This document shows, in pieces, positions 63,071 through 64,000 of a stretch of DNA of 64,000 bases (position 1 is its first letter; every line of letters starts with the position of its first letter). Made by a program: the position numbers and the translations under genes. The notes beneath the pieces were generated by a model. The model did not search any database. It was given only the letters and a program-made list of their open reading frames with translations, and had not been told where the DNA came from. Origin of the DNA: UBA4615 sp046046245 (lineage in GTDB: Bacteria; Pseudomonadota; Gammaproteobacteria; Burkholderiales; Burkholderiaceae_E); assembly GCA_046046245.1 (NCBI GenBank), contig JBJOKE010000021.1:12305-76304 (forward strand), written 5' to 3'.

Positions 63071-64000
63071 TCAGGCCGCCTTGGCCGACGGCGGCGCCGC
63101 GGACGGGCCACCCGTGCCGCCGAGCCTGTCCAGCGCCGCGGCGAGCGCGGCGCCCCCTTCGTCGGCGAGCGCGGCCTCGCGCAGCGCGCGCAGCCCCGCC
63201 GCCGTCATCACGCCCGGCGGCAGCGCGTCGAGCGCCTGCATCAGCCGTGCGAAGTTGCCCCAGCCGCGCGCGTGCGTGTCGCCGTAGCCCTTGACCAGGC
63301 GCTGGCAGCGGGCGATCTCGAGCGCGAGCGCGGGGTCGCGCCCGGCGGCGGCGTCGATCCGCGCGAGCCAGTCGGCGATCCGCGCCATCTCGACGTCGAA
63401 TCGCAGCGAGCGGCGGCGGATCGCGCGCAGCGACGCGACCGCGTAGAGCAGCAGGAAGCCGCGGACCGAGCTGGTCTTCACCACGCGCCCCGCCTTCGTG
63501 TGGCGCCCCACGAGCGCACGCCAGCGCGGGCTCGCGAGCAGGCGCCGTCCGAGCGACGCCGGCAGCGTGTCGGCGATCTCCTCGACGCGCGGGTGCAGGA
63601 ACTCGCCGATCTCCAGCAGCTGGTCGCGGCCCAGCCGCACCTCGCCCGCGACCCGTTCGAAGCGGCTGCGCCGCGTCTTCAGGTCGGCAACGCGCACGGT
63701 GTCCTCGTACGACATCCAGAGCGCGAGGTGCCGCGCGGTGTCGGAGAGCAGCGCGTACGGTACCTCGCCGGGCACCGAGGCGAGCCGGTGCCGCAGCGCG
63801 CACAACCGGTCGAGGTAGTCCGTCGCATGCGCCTCGTCCTGCCAGTCGGCGAGCCGCAGCACGCCGGCGCGCAGCACGTCCCGGACCCCGGCGGGGAACT
63901 CGGCGTCGATGCGGGCGGCGTGGGCGGCCAGCCGCGGGCCGAGGACGGTGGCCGGGACGGCGTGCGACGCGGCGCCGGCCGCGGCCGGCGTGTCGGTCGC
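63071..64000 (-). CDS. Indolepyruvate oxidoreductase subunit-like protein with DUF6537, 3' part
   Basis: The frame is open to the window edge, so at least 309 C-terminal residues are seen and the start is outside. ALWMSYEDTVRVADLKTRRS, HPRVEEIADTLPASL and CQRLVKGYGDTHARGWGNF mark the DUF6537 region that follows the catalytic subunit in some indolepyruvate ferredoxin oxidoreductases (IorB type). Such enzymes decarboxylate arylpyruvates to aryl-acyl-CoA. It is the first visible gene of the dioxygenase operon, 35 bp from the alpha subunit. Confidence 0.75.
   Translation of the reverse strand, partial: ATDTPAAAGAASHAVPATVLGPRLAAHAARIDAEFPAGVRDVLRAGVLRLADWQDEAHATDYLDRLCALRHRLASVPGEVPYALLSDTARHLALWMSYEDTVRVADLKTRRSRFERVAGEVRLGRDQLLEIGEFLHPRVEEIADTLPASLGRRLLASPRWRALVGRHTKAGRVVKTSSVRGFLLLYAVASLRAIRRRSLRFDVEMARIADWLARIDAAAGRDPALALEIARCQRLVKGYGDTHARGWGNFARLMQALDALPPGVMTAAGLRALREAALADEGGAALAAALDRLGGTGGPSAAPPSAKAA

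Overview
The window is very GC-rich (about 70% or more), almost fully coding and organised in tight operons with many ATGA/GTGA stop-start overlaps and GTG starts. Gene content suggests a metabolically versatile betaproteobacterium of the Burkholderiales type: a lone Bug-family solute receptor, TRAP and HAAT (Liv-type) importers, several acyl-CoA ligase and acyl-CoA dehydrogenase sets, two Rieske oxygenases, a T6SS-type lipoprotein and a molybdenum CO dehydrogenase. I saw no tRNA, rRNA, CRISPR array, transposase or phage gene. The assignment to an order is inference from gene content.

Layout: (1) 1-2.1 kb: small proteins, including an orphan sigma region-4-like protein, and a DUF6502 regulator. 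(2) 2.1-14 kb: a quinone oxidoreductase and a nitronate monooxygenase, then a probable operon (4515-13969) of a five-gene Liv-type ABC importer, acyl-CoA ligase, TetR regulator, enoyl-CoA hydratase and a Baeyer-Villiger monooxygenase. A promoter with a TetR-like palindrome lies upstream. (3) 14-19.4 kb: phosphoribosyltransferase, two related predicted kinases, a PRPP-synthetase homologue and a DHH phosphoesterase. (4) 19.6-24.4 kb: secreted proteins, an FGE/SUMF1-like protein and an epimerase. (5) 24.4-33.6 kb: acyl-CoA/CoA-transferase catabolism around an IclR regulator with a candidate operator, a Bug receptor and an M20 amidohydrolase.

(6) 33.6-44.2 kb: Rieske oxygenase alpha subunit with a V4R sensor-like protein, divergent from an opine-dehydrogenase-like gene and a 3-hydroxyacyl-CoA dehydrogenase; two near-duplicate TRAP receptors flanking an SDR and CoA ligase; one TRAP permease pair. 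(7) 44.2-54.7 kb: a form I aerobic CO dehydrogenase cluster, coxMSL-G-D-E-F, followed by a MobA-like nucleotidyltransferase, a 2OG-Fe(II) oxygenase-like protein and a membrane protein. A LytTR DNA-binding-domain remnant and 21-bp-spaced direct repeats sit just upstream of coxM. (8) 54.7-58.6 kb: a TssQ-like lipoprotein, Ser/Thr kinase and PAS-GGDEF-EAL operon. (9) 58.7-64 kb: SDR, CoA ligase, Rieske dioxygenase beta and alpha subunits and the 3' end of an indolepyruvate-oxidoreductase-like gene, in one minus-strand operon.

The most informative parts are the CO dehydrogenase locus, where CoxL carries the form I signature AYRCSFR and the upstream regulator is broken; the phosphoribosyl/kinase/DHH cluster, whose joint role is unknown to me; and a 171-bp almost identical block shared by the two Rieske oxygenase genes 28 kb apart, which looks like gene conversion.
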